Of a stretch of 64,000 nt of DNA, positions 8,258-15,719 are shown piece by piece (position 1 is the stretch's first letter; each line of letters starts with the position of its first letter). Source of the DNA: Thermohalobaculum sp039821125 (GTDB lineage: Bacteria; Pseudomonadota; Alphaproteobacteria; Rhodobacterales; Rhodobacteraceae); assembly GCA_039821125.1 (NCBI GenBank), contig JBCBOR010000019.1, positions 1-64,000 of the forward strand. Direction: 5' to 3'. The position numbers and the translations under genes are program-made. The notes under the pieces were generated by a model, which had not been told where the DNA came from, ran no database searches, and was given only the letters and a program-made list of their open reading frames with translations.

Positions 8258-9010
8258 ATGATGAGATCTGTCGCGGCGGCCCTGATCGCCACAGCGCTTC
8301 TGATGCCCGGCGCTGCCGCGGCGGATGAGCTATCGTTCTGCTACGATCCCTACCCGCCGTACACGCTTGGCTCAGAAGGCGCGCCGACCGGCGGGCTGAA
8401 GGTGAAACTGCTCGAGGCGGTCGTCGCCCGGATCGACGGCGTCACCGCGCGCGTTGAACTGCTGCCCTGGAAACGGTGCCAGCAGGATGTCAAAGCCGGG
8501 ATGTATGACGGGATCCTGCCGCTCTTTCCGAACGACGAGCGCCGGACATACATGGCGTTCTCGGATCCGACGATCCATCAGGACTCGGTCTTCTGGTACA
8601 GCCGCGCGCACCATCCTCAAGGCCTCTCGTGGGACGGCGATGCCACGACGCTCTCTCACCTGACGCTTGGCATGCTCCGCGGCAGCTATATTGACTCGGC
8701 AGTCGAAGACACCTTCTCAGTGGTGCAAAGGCTGGAGCGCGCAGACAGTGTCGCCGCGCTGTTCCTGATGCTGGAACACGGGCGCATCGATCTTGTTGCG
8801 ATCGATGCGGCGGTCGGGCGCTACACGGTCAAACATCAGGACACGCACGACGCATTCGAACAAGTGGAGCGTCCGATTTCAACGCGCGCCTCGGCGTTCG
8901 GTCTGTCGCGCGTGACAGGGGCGGATCGCCATATCGAGGCCTTCAACACCGCCATCGCGGCGTTGCGCCAGAGCGGCGCGCTGCAGGCGATCCAGAACGA
9001 TACACCCTAG
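8258..9010 (+). CDS. Periplasmic solute-binding family 3-like protein
   Basis: 250 aa with a signal peptide (about 1-22, ending AAAA). The mature protein resembles the SBP_bac_3 amino-acid-binding fold: an early LSFCYDPYPPYT strand, LKVKLLEAVVARI, and the periplasmic-binding pattern YDGILPLFPNDERRTYMAFSDP. No permease or ATPase gene is adjacent, so it may be an orphan binding protein or a sensor-type protein of this fold rather than part of an encoded ABC transporter. ATG 8258 is taken as the start, with a second ATG directly after it. Confidence 0.8.
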   Translation: MMRSVAAALIATALLMPGAAAADELSFCYDPYPPYTLGSEGAPTGGLKVKLLEAVVARIDGVTARVELLPWKRCQQDVKAGMYDGILPLFPNDERRTYMAFSDPTIHQDSVFWYSRAHHPQGLSWDGDATTLSHLTLGMLRGSYIDSAVEDTFSVVQRLERADSVAALFLMLEHGRIDLVAIDAAVGRYTVKHQDTHDAFEQVERPISTRASAFGLSRVTGADRHIEAFNTAIAALRQSGALQAIQNDTP

Positions 9011-9025
9011 CGCGGCGTGCAATCC

Positions 9026-9256
9026 TCAGCGTCCGTGAGAGCGCCGGACATTGCCATGCCAATCCTCGATCGCATGGATTGCGGGTTCTGCGGGCTTGGC
9101 CGTCGGCATTGATCTTGTGCCGGTCGTATCTCCCACCAGCATCCCGGCGAGAAAACTCGCCAGCGCCAGCACGACGAGACCGCTCGCATGCGAGGCGTGG
9201 GCACCGCAGATTGGGGTCGGCCTCGCAGGGTGCGAGGTCATCTCGGTCAGGCTCAT
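9026..9256 (-). CDS. Small single-pass membrane protein
   Basis: 76 aa. It has a short polar N-terminus with a Cys/His cluster (PICGAHASHASG, about residues 14-26), one transmembrane helix (about 26-42, GLVVLALASFLAGMLVG) and a polar C-terminus. AGAGGA lies 7 nt before ATG 9256, which supports this start over longer in-frame extensions. No family recognised. It converges with the periplasmic binding protein gene and fills the gap before ohr. Confidence 0.6.
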   Translation of the reverse strand: MSLTEMTSHPARPTPICGAHASHASGLVVLALASFLAGMLVGDTTGTRSMPTAKPAEPAIHAIEDWHGNVRRSHGR

Positions 9257-9417
9257 GGATCTGTCCTCTGATCTGATTGGCTTGAGGCATTCAGATAGGG
9301 GCCACTGCTCTGTAACAGAAATGAATGTTTCAGTTAGGTTCAATCGAATTTTGTGATGATTTGCGCTGAACTGTCCCGAACGCTCGCTCGGGACAACTGT
9401 GCAATCGACCAGCCGTT

Positions 9418-9846
9418 TCAGACGATCTCGGTGGTGACCGCGATGTTGCCCTTGGTCGCATGCGAGTAGGGGCAAATCTCGTGGCCCGCATCGGCAACCC
9501 TCTGCGCCTCCGCTGGATCGACCCCGGGGAAATGCACCGTCAGGGCCACTGTCAGGCCGAAACCCTTGTCCGGGCGTGGACCGATCCCAACGGTTGCTGT
9601 GACCTCGGCATCCTCTGGCACACGGGCGAGCGACGCGTCCTGCCCCACGGCGAACTTCATCGCACCGAGATAACAGGCCGCATAGCCCGACGCGAAAAAC
9701 TGTTCCGGGTTCAGGCCCTTCCCGGATCCGCCAAGCGCTGTTGGCGGGGCAAGATCTTCCGAGATCGCACCATCTGCCGTGGTCACCTGACCCTCACGCC
9801 CGCCTGTGGCAGTGGCCGTGATTTCGTACTTCACCTCGATAGACAT
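9418..9846 (-). CDS. ohr: Organic hydroperoxide resistance protein (OsmC/Ohr)
   Basis: 142 aa Ohr-type thiol peroxidase that reduces organic and lipid hydroperoxides to alcohols in the cytoplasm, usually reduced by lipoylated proteins. Both catalytic cysteines are visible: Cys58 in YAACYLGAM and Cys125 in EICPYSHATKGN, the arrangement that separates Ohr from OsmC. The start is ATG 9846, with AAAGGTG upstream. It is divergent from its regulator ohrR, and the shared spacer holds two palindromic operator candidates. Confidence 0.96.
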   Translation of the reverse strand: MSIEVKYEITATATGGREGQVTTADGAISEDLAPPTALGGSGKGLNPEQFFASGYAACYLGAMKFAVGQDASLARVPEDAEVTATVGIGPRPDKGFGLTVALTVHFPGVDPAEAQRVADAGHEICPYSHATKGNIAVTTEIV

Positions 9847-9874
9847 TGGATCACCTTTCATCGTATCTGATTTA

Positions 9875-9886
9875 ATCGTGCACGAT
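9875..9886. promoter_or_regulatory. Candidate OhrR operator 1
   Basis: Perfect 12-bp palindrome ATCGTGCACGAT with A/T-rich flanks, between ohr and ohrR and 29 bp from the ohr start codon. A near copy lies 53 bp away centre to centre. The location and dyad symmetry fit a MarR-family operator; assignment to OhrR is inference. Confidence 0.7.
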
Positions 9887-9927
9887 ATAAATTGAGTGGC
9901 ACGCCACTGTCAATCACTTGCGATTAG

Positions 9928-9939
9928 ATCGTACACGAT
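9928..9939. promoter_or_regulatory. Candidate OhrR operator 2
   Basis: ATCGTACACGAT has perfect ATCGT/ACGAT arms and differs from operator 1 at one central base. It sits 31 bp before the ohrR start codon, so it could mediate autorepression while operator 1 controls ohr. Confidence 0.65.
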
Positions 9940-9970
9940 TTATTTATGGACCATCTTCCAGGAGAGACCC

Positions 9971-10411
9971 GTGCTTCAGATCGACCAGATGCTGTGCTTC
10001 AGCCTGTACGCCGCGTCGCGCGCCATGACGCGGGTCTATCAACCCCTGCTCGAGCCGCTCGGGCTGACCTACCCGCAATATGTGGTTCTGCTGGCCCTGT
10101 GGGCAGAGGATGCGCAACCGGTTGGCCAGATCGGCTCCCGCCTCGGCCTGGAGAGCAATACGCTCACGCCGCTGCTGAAACGCATGGAGGCCGCCGGGCT
10201 GATCCATCGTGCCCGCAACAAGGACGATGAGCGCCAGGTCATTATCTCGCTGTCCGGCAAAGGGCGCCTTCTGCAGTCGCAGACATCGCATATTGACCGG
10301 TGCATCATCGAGGCGTCAGGCCTGAGCCTGGATCAGGCCATCGCCCTGACCGCCGAGATCAACGCTCTGGCCGCAAGACTGATGACGCCCGATACGGCTA
10401 CCGACGCCTAA
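9971..10411 (+). CDS. ohrR: MarR-family organic peroxide sensor
   Basis: 146 aa winged-helix repressor. The N-terminal DQMLCFSLYAASRA matches OhrR proteins; Cys9 is the peroxide-sensing cysteine whose oxidation releases DNA. The wHTH follows (about 30-100; LGLESNTLTPLLKRMEAAGLIHRARNKDDER is split by the recognition helix and wing). GTG 9971 is chosen because AGGAGAG precedes it at good spacing and because it gives the usual OhrR length; a longer frame reaching back to 9896 would start inside the operators. It is divergent from ohr. Confidence 0.95.
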   Translation: MLQIDQMLCFSLYAASRAMTRVYQPLLEPLGLTYPQYVVLLALWAEDAQPVGQIGSRLGLESNTLTPLLKRMEAAGLIHRARNKDDERQVIISLSGKGRLLQSQTSHIDRCIIEASGLSLDQAIALTAEINALAARLMTPDTATDA

Positions 10412-10427
10412 CGACATCGACGCCTGG

Positions 10428-10532
10428 TGCCCCTGCGGCCCTCTGCGGGGCTCGTCCCCGCAGCGGGAGGCGGATGCCTCCCGGATCCGTTTACGGATAG
10501 GGCCGCTTCGCTCGACAAAGCGCGGAGGGGCA
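10428..10532. repeat. Nested cloverleaf-like inverted repeat element
   Basis: Lies between the convergent ohrR and ETF-QO genes. The outermost stem is TGCCCCT (10428-10434) with AGGGGCA (10526-10532). Directly inside, GCGGCCCT (10435-10442) pairs with AGGGCCGC (10499-10506) and encloses three adjoining hairpins: CTGCGGGG/CCCCGCAG (10443-10463), CGGGAGGC/GCCTCCCG (10464-10483) and ATCCG/CGGAT (10485-10498). A small fifth hairpin, CGCT/AGCG, sits at 10509-10522. All arms are perfect matches and only one base (10484) is unpaired in the four-way junction. It may be a bidirectional terminator, a structured RNA or a mobile palindromic repeat. It is not a tRNA: there is no T-loop, anticodon logic or CCA. 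Confidence 0.75.
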
Positions 10533-10554
10533 TAAACGCGCCCGTCCGGCGCGA

Positions 10555-12228
10555 TCACATGTTGGGATAGTTCGGCCCGTCGCCGCCCTGCGGGGTCGTC
10601 CAGACGATGTTCTGGCTCGGGTCCTTGATATCGCAGGTTTTGCAGTGCACGCAGTTCTGGAAGTTGATCTGGAACCGCGGGTTCGAGCCATCCTCTTCGC
10701 GCACGATCTCGTAGACCCCGGCGGGGCAGTACCGCTGCGCAGGCTCAGCAAACTTCGGAAGATTCCAGTTCACCGGGATATCGCTGTCGATCAGCGTCAG
10801 GTGGGCCGGCTGGTTTTCCTCGTGGTTGGTGAACGAGTACGCCACGTTTGTCAGGCGATCGAAGCTGAGCATGCCATCGGGCTTGGGGTACTCGATCGGC
10901 TCGTGCCGCTCGGCCCGGCCCGTCGCCGCCGCATCCGTCTTGCCGTGCTTCTGGGTTGCGAACGCTGTGCCGGGGAAGACACCCATGATCTTGGAGATCG
11001 TCCACGTCCACATGTCGAGCGCACCGAGCCCCAGGCCGCCAACGAGCCCGTACTGCGACCAGAACGGCTTGACGTTCCGCACCGGGTAGAGGTCGTGATA
11101 GATCGGGCCCTTCTCGACCGCCTTGGTGTACGCGGCCAACTCGTCGCCGCTCCGGCCCTCGCCGATTGCCGCGTGCGCGGCCTCAGCCGCATGGATCCCC
11201 GAGAGCATGGCGTTGTGGTTGCCCTTGATGCGCGGCACGTTGACCATGCCCGCCGAGCAGCCCAGCAGGGCGCCGCCCGGGAAGGTCAGCTTGGGCATGG
11301 ACTGCCAGCCGCCCTCGGTGATGGCCCGCGCGCCATAGGCGACGCGCTTGCCGCCCTCCAGCACCTTGGCGATCTCGTGGTGATGCTTGAAGCGCTGGAA
11401 TTCCATGTAGGGGAAGAGGTGCGGGTTCTCGTAGTTCAGGTGGACAACGAACCCGACATAGACCTGGTTGTTCTCGAGGTGGTACATGAACGAGCCGCCG
11501 CCGGTCTTGAACCCGAGCGGCCAGCCCATGGTGTGGGTGACCTGGCCCTGCTTGTGGTTCTCGGGCTTGACCTCCCAGATCTCCTTCATGCCGATGCCGT
11601 ATTTCTGCGGCTCCTTGCCGTCGTCGAGCGCGTATTTGGCGATTACCTGCTTCGAGAGCGATCCGCGCACGCCCTCGGCCAGCAGCACGTATTTGCCGGC
11701 CATGATCATGCCGGGCTCGTACGCATCACCCGGCGTGCCATCGGGGTTCTTGCCGAACTCACCCGCGACCACGCCCATGACCTCGCCGTTCTCGCCGTAG
11801 ACGAGTTCCGAGCAGGCCATGCCGGGGTAGATCTCAACCCCCATGCCCTCGGCGATTTCGGCCATCCAGCGGCACACATTGCCCATGCTGACGATGTAGT
11901 TGCCGTGGTTGTTCATCAGCGGGGGCATCGCGAAGTTCGGCAGTCGGACGTGCCCGGCTTCGCCAAGCATCAGGAACCGGTCATCGGTCACTTCCGTTTC
12001 GATCGGCGCATTCATCTCGCGCCAGTCCGGAAGCAACCGGTCGAGACCGGCGGGATCGAGCACGGCGCCGGATAGAATGTGCGCGCCGACCTCGGAGCCT
12101 TTTTCCAGGACGACAACGTGAAGGTCTTCATCGAGCTGTTTCAACCGGATCGCTGCCGACAGACCGGCGGGGCCCGCCCCCACGATCACAACATCCACTT
12201 CCATCGCTTCGCGGTCGAAATCGCTCAT
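10555..12228 (-). CDS. Electron transfer flavoprotein-ubiquinone oxidoreductase
   Basis: 557 aa inner-membrane-associated enzyme. It takes electrons from ETF (fed by GcdH, other acyl-CoA dehydrogenases and dimethylglycine dehydrogenase) and reduces ubiquinone. Visible features are the N-terminal FAD motif VVIVGAGPAGLSAAIRL (about 12-28), the ETF-QO core, and a C-terminal 4Fe-4S ferredoxin-like segment YCPAGVYE...NCVHCKTCDIKDP. Length matches the family. ATG 12228 (MSDFDREAMEVD) follows GGGAAGGGAA. It is likely monocistronic. Confidence 0.97.
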   Translation of the reverse strand: MSDFDREAMEVDVVIVGAGPAGLSAAIRLKQLDEDLHVVVLEKGSEVGAHILSGAVLDPAGLDRLLPDWREMNAPIETEVTDDRFLMLGEAGHVRLPNFAMPPLMNNHGNYIVSMGNVCRWMAEIAEGMGVEIYPGMACSELVYGENGEVMGVVAGEFGKNPDGTPGDAYEPGMIMAGKYVLLAEGVRGSLSKQVIAKYALDDGKEPQKYGIGMKEIWEVKPENHKQGQVTHTMGWPLGFKTGGGSFMYHLENNQVYVGFVVHLNYENPHLFPYMEFQRFKHHHEIAKVLEGGKRVAYGARAITEGGWQSMPKLTFPGGALLGCSAGMVNVPRIKGNHNAMLSGIHAAEAAHAAIGEGRSGDELAAYTKAVEKGPIYHDLYPVRNVKPFWSQYGLVGGLGLGALDMWTWTISKIMGVFPGTAFATQKHGKTDAAATGRAERHEPIEYPKPDGMLSFDRLTNVAYSFTNHEENQPAHLTLIDSDIPVNWNLPKFAEPAQRYCPAGVYEIVREEDGSNPRFQINFQNCVHCKTCDIKDPSQNIVWTTPQGGDGPNYPNM

Positions 12229-12433
12229 CGCAGCTGTTCCCTTCCCTGGCGCGGGCCGCGCAACGCCCACGCTGTCCCGAATTGCTGGAGCACATATCGA
12301 GCAGGCGTGCGCGGGGTCAACTATGACCCGTCGTCACATGGGGACGGCGATCCCGAGGGGATAGCAGGCGCGGCCTTGTGCAGCGGTGCACCAGGCGGCA
12401 TTGTGGCCGCAAACCGCATGGGAGGGGCCTGCC

Positions 12434-12985
12434 TTGGAGATGCTGTCGATATTCATCGGGGTGCCGCTGCCGCGCGATGTGGTCTCGGTTCTGGAGAAGG
12501 CACAGGGCGGCCTGACCGTCGGGTACAAGGTTCCGCCCGCCGCACTGCATGTCCCGGTGGTGGATCTCGGCGAGCATATCGGCCCGGTGATCGATCGGCT
12601 GAAGACCGAGCTTGGCCGGGTCAGGGCGGCGCCCTTCTATCTTCAGATCGACGGGCTGAACACCGAGGGCGGCAGTGCCCCCAGCGCGATCTATGCCGAA
12701 GTCGACCAGCCCCGCGGGCTGAAGACGATGCGGGGTGCCATCACCGAGGCAGTGCGCGATGCCGATGTGCCGGTCCCCTACGAGAAATACACGCCCATGG
12801 TGGTGCTGGCCGAGTTCGACGAGATGGGCACCCATGACCTCAAGCAGATCATGAGCTTTCTGTCGCGCCGCCAGGGTCTTTCTGCCGGGCCGTTCCCCGT
12901 GACTGCGTTCTGCCTCTATACGTGGCGCATCGAGGCGAACCAGCCGGTGCTCGAGATCATCGAGACGTTCGAGCTGACCGGCTGA
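12434..12985 (+). CDS. Degenerate 2H phosphoesterase (LigT/ThpR-like)
   Basis: 183 aa from a TTG at 12434 that follows GGGAGGGG; ATG 12440 is an alternative. The fold pattern resembles RNA 2',3'-cyclic phosphodiesterases (ThpR/LigT). Family members carry two HxTx motifs. Here the first is His39-Val-Pro-Val (in ALHVPVVDLGEH) and the second site reads Thr120-Pro-Met-Val-Val, so the second catalytic His is replaced by Met. That predicts loss of classical activity, leaving a binding or changed role. Similarity is weak and based on motifs, so an unrelated fold is possible. Confidence 0.55.
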   Translation: MEMLSIFIGVPLPRDVVSVLEKAQGGLTVGYKVPPAALHVPVVDLGEHIGPVIDRLKTELGRVRAAPFYLQIDGLNTEGGSAPSAIYAEVDQPRGLKTMRGAITEAVRDADVPVPYEKYTPMVVLAEFDEMGTHDLKQIMSFLSRRQGLSAGPFPVTAFCLYTWRIEANQPVLEIIETFELTG

Positions 12986-12994
12986 ACCGGACGG

Positions 12995-13408
12995 CTATGC
13001 CGCCGACCCCGTGAGCGCCGCGCCCAGCACATCGATCGCGATCAGCACGAGACCGACCGTGCCCACCGTCCAGACGGCCGTGCGCAGGTAGGGAACCCCC
13101 GCGGCATAGACCGGCACATAGGCCAGCCGGGACACGGCGAACAGGATTGCGCCGGTCTCGGTCCTGGCGGTCGAAATCCCCGCGAGATGCGCAACCACCA
13201 CCAGCACCGCGAAGACGACGGTCCATTCGATATGGTTCGCCACAGCGCGGCGCATCCGTCCCTGCAGAACCGAGAGATCGCGCGGCTCGTCCCGCGCACC
13301 CAGGCCCCAGACCAGACCCTGATTGATGGGTGTCAGCATCCCCTGCACGCCGGCGCTGAAGAACAGGATTACGGCGGTCCAGACCAGGGCTTGAAGTTCG
13401 ATTGTCAT
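12995..13408 (-). CDS. MAPEG family membrane protein
   Basis: 137 aa with four transmembrane helices. The pattern fits MAPEG proteins (membrane-associated, eicosanoid and glutathione metabolism): LSVLQGRMRRAVANHIEWTVVFAVLVVVA carries the conserved R-x-x-x-N-x-x-E region. The bacterial substrate is unknown. ATG 13408 follows GGAGGTTACA. It is divergent from the HxlR regulator gene across 77 bp, an arrangement that often means the regulator controls it. Confidence 0.85.
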   Translation of the reverse strand: MTIELQALVWTAVILFFSAGVQGMLTPINQGLVWGLGARDEPRDLSVLQGRMRRAVANHIEWTVVFAVLVVVAHLAGISTARTETGAILFAVSRLAYVPVYAAGVPYLRTAVWTVGTVGLVLIAIDVLGAALTGSAA

Positions 13409-13485
13409 TGTAACCTCCATTTGCAGAGTTACTTGCTAAACAATAGTGATTGGCGAAACCAGCCTGTTTCCGCTAAGGATCACGC

Positions 13486-13809
13486 ATGAGTGATGCCTCG
13501 GAGACATCGGATAGCTATTGCCCGATCGCGCGGACCGCGCTGATCCTCGGATCGCGCTGGACGGCCGAGATCATTCGCGAGTTGCTCGATCATGGCCCTA
13601 GGCGCTTCCAGGACCTGCAGGACGCGGTAACCGGGATCGCGCCGAACACGCTCTCGGCGCGTTTGAAAATGCTCGAGCAGTCGGGCGTGGTGGAGCGGGA
13701 ATTCTATGAGAGCCACCCGCCCCGCGCGGCCTACAAGCTGACCGAGAAGGGGCACAAGATGTCCAAGATCATTGGCGCGATGCGGGCCTGGGGCCTGAAA
13801 TATGGCTAG
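13486..13809 (+). CDS. HxlR family transcriptional regulator
   Basis: 107 aa. The whole protein is one winged-helix HxlR domain: YCPIARTALILGSRWTAEI near the start, then GIAPNTLSARLKMLEQSGVVER as recognition helix and wing approach. The cysteine in YCPI (residue 12) lies where several HxlR/QorR-type regulators have a redox-sensing Cys. AAGGAT precedes ATG 13486. It is probably co-transcribed with the RidA-family gene 2 bp downstream and likely regulates the divergent MAPEG gene. Confidence 0.9.
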   Translation: MSDASETSDSYCPIARTALILGSRWTAEIIRELLDHGPRRFQDLQDAVTGIAPNTLSARLKMLEQSGVVEREFYESHPPRAAYKLTEKGHKMSKIIGAMRAWGLKYG

Positions 13810-13811
13810 CG

Positions 13812-14222
13812 ATGACTAGGCGGGCGATCGTGCCCCCCGGCTGGGCCGATGCAGCCGACGCCGCGAAGATGTCCCCAGGGGTCCTGTCTGGTGATCATCT
13901 CTTCCTGACCGGCGTGACCGGCAGCGGGCCGGACGGAGCGATGCCCGCGGAGCCGGAGGCGCAGTTCCGCGCCGCCTTCGCCAAGATCGGCGCCGTGCTG
14001 GCCGAGGCTGGCTTGGGCTTCGATGCGCTGGTCGAGATGACGAGTTATCATATGGGCCTTCGCGATCACTTCGATCTCTTTGACCGGGTGCGGCTGGAAC
14101 ACGTCACCGCGCCCTACCCTGCTTGGACCGCGGTCGAGGTGCCGCTGCTGCGCCGCCCCGGCGCGCTGGTCGAGATCCGGGCGATTGCAACGACGCACCC
14201 CAGCGAAGCGCCATCGACGTGA
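13812..14222 (+). CDS. RidA/YjgF family protein
   Basis: 136 aa RidA-like protein. True RidA enzymes hydrolyse reactive enamine/imine intermediates. The core pattern is present: VLSGDHLFLTGVTG, the AQFRAAFAKIGAVLAEAG helix, and a C-terminal PAWTAVEVPLLRRPGALVEIRAIA. Arg128 in VEIRAIA corresponds to the conserved substrate-binding Arg. It starts 2 bp after the HxlR stop, so the two are translated together. It may be another RidA subgroup with a different substrate. Confidence 0.88.
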   Translation: MTRRAIVPPGWADAADAAKMSPGVLSGDHLFLTGVTGSGPDGAMPAEPEAQFRAAFAKIGAVLAEAGLGFDALVEMTSYHMGLRDHFDLFDRVRLEHVTAPYPAWTAVEVPLLRRPGALVEIRAIATTHPSEAPST

Positions 14223-14303
14223 CCCGGACAGCGCCCGGCTGCTTTTCCAATTGATCCCTCCGCGACCTGCGTCCTATCACATCCGTCAAACGGAGGGGTG
14301 TTC

Positions 14304-15719
14304 ATGGACCTGATCAACAAGACCGCACGAGAGGTTGTGGCGCTGCTCGGCACAGGCGAGGTAAGCCATGCCGAGGTGCTCGACCAGCTTGAGGCCCGGG
14401 TGGGCGCGACCGATGCCAAGGTCAACGCGCTGCCGACGCTCTGCTTCGACAGGGCGCGCGACCGGGCCGACGCGCTTGCCACCAAAGCTGCCGCCGAGCG
14501 CGGCCCGCTCGGCGGGATGCCGGTAGCGATCAAGGACACCAATGCGCTCGCCGGCGTGCGCACGACGCACGGCTCACCGATCTATGCCGACCACGTCCCC
14601 GAGACCTCCGACCACATCACCCAGCGCATCGAGGGCGCGGGCGGTGTGCCCTATGCCAAGTCCAACGTGCCCGAGTTCGCGGCAGGCAGCCAGACCTTCA
14701 ACCCGGTCTTCGGGGCGACACGCAACCCGTGGAACCTCTCGCGCACGGTGGGAGGCTCGTCCGGCGGCGCGGCGGCGGCGCTTGTGACGGGGCAGGCCTG
14801 GCTGGCGCAGGGCTCGGACTTCGGCGGGAGCTTGCGCAACCCCGCCAGCTTCTGCGGCTGCGTCGGCTACCGCCCCTCGCCGGGACTTGTGCCCGCGGGA
14901 CCGTCCGGCACTCCGTTCGAGGTGATGCCCCAGCAAGGCCCCATGGCGCGGAACATCGGCGACACCGGGTTTTTTCTCGACGCGATCGCAGGTCCCCACC
15001 CGCACGAGCCGTTCGGACACCCCGAAAGGGGCTCGTTCCGCGCGGCTGCCGAGACGCCCGTGGTGCCAAAGCGCGTCGCCTACTCGCCGGACCTCGGCAT
15101 CACGCCAGTCGATCCTGTGGTGCGCCGGATCACCGAGGAGGCCGCCCGGCGCTTCGAGGCCATGGGCGCAGTGGTCGAGGAAGCCAGTCCCGACTATTCC
15201 GGCTGCCGCGACGCGTTCCAGACGCTTCGGGGGATCAGTTTCGTGGCGAAGCACGGCCAGCACTACCGCGACCACCGCGACAAGCTGAAGGATGACATCA
15301 TCTGGAACATCGAGCACGGGCTTGCGCAGACAGGCGCGGACGTGGCCGAAGCGAACCTCGTGCGCGGGCGCATGGTCGCCAGCCACGCGGCTTTCTTCGA
15401 GCACTACGACCTGCTGCTGGCGCCTGTCGCCATCGTGCCGCCGTTCTCTGTCGACACGCCCGCGATCATGGAATGCGAAGGGGTGGCGTTCGAGAACTAC
15501 ATCGACTGGATGATGATCGTCGCCGCCGTGACCATGACCACGGCGCCGTCGCTCTCGCTGCCCTGCGGGTTTACGTCAGATGGCCTGCCGATCGGGCTCC
15601 AGATGATCGGCAGCTTCCGCGGGGACGCCGCGCTGCTCAGCCACGCCGCGGCGCTCGAGGCGGAACTGGCGCTTGATCTTGGCCCCATCGACCCGCGCGA
15701 CGGAGCCCCGCCCGCATGA
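14304..15719 (+). CDS. Amidase signature family protein
   Basis: 471 aa amidase-signature hydrolase with an intact Ser-cisSer-Lys triad: Lys77 in PVAIKD, the cis-Ser in GGSSGGAAAAL (150-160) and nucleophile Ser176 in GSDFGGSLRNPASFCG. Length and layout match AS enzymes, which cleave amides. The substrate cannot be told from sequence, and a GatA role is unlikely without gatB/gatC nearby. ATG 14304 follows CGGAGGGG. Its stop overlaps the next gene by ATGA, the start of a three-gene overlapping run. Confidence 0.93.
   Translation: MDLINKTAREVVALLGTGEVSHAEVLDQLEARVGATDAKVNALPTLCFDRARDRADALATKAAAERGPLGGMPVAIKDTNALAGVRTTHGSPIYADHVPETSDHITQRIEGAGGVPYAKSNVPEFAAGSQTFNPVFGATRNPWNLSRTVGGSSGGAAAALVTGQAWLAQGSDFGGSLRNPASFCGCVGYRPSPGLVPAGPSGTPFEVMPQQGPMARNIGDTGFFLDAIAGPHPHEPFGHPERGSFRAAAETPVVPKRVAYSPDLGITPVDPVVRRITEEAARRFEAMGAVVEEASPDYSGCRDAFQTLRGISFVAKHGQHYRDHRDKLKDDIIWNIEHGLAQTGADVAEANLVRGRMVASHAAFFEHYDLLLAPVAIVPPFSVDTPAIMECEGVAFENYIDWMMIVAAVTMTTAPSLSLPCGFTSDGLPIGLQMIGSFRGDAALLSHAAALEAELALDLGPIDPRDGAPPA

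Noticed and set aside
10435..10506. Cloverleaf read as a possible tRNA
   Set aside because: The arms have wrong lengths and order, there is no T-loop or D-loop consensus, no plausible anticodon arm and no CCA end, so I kept it as a structured repeat.
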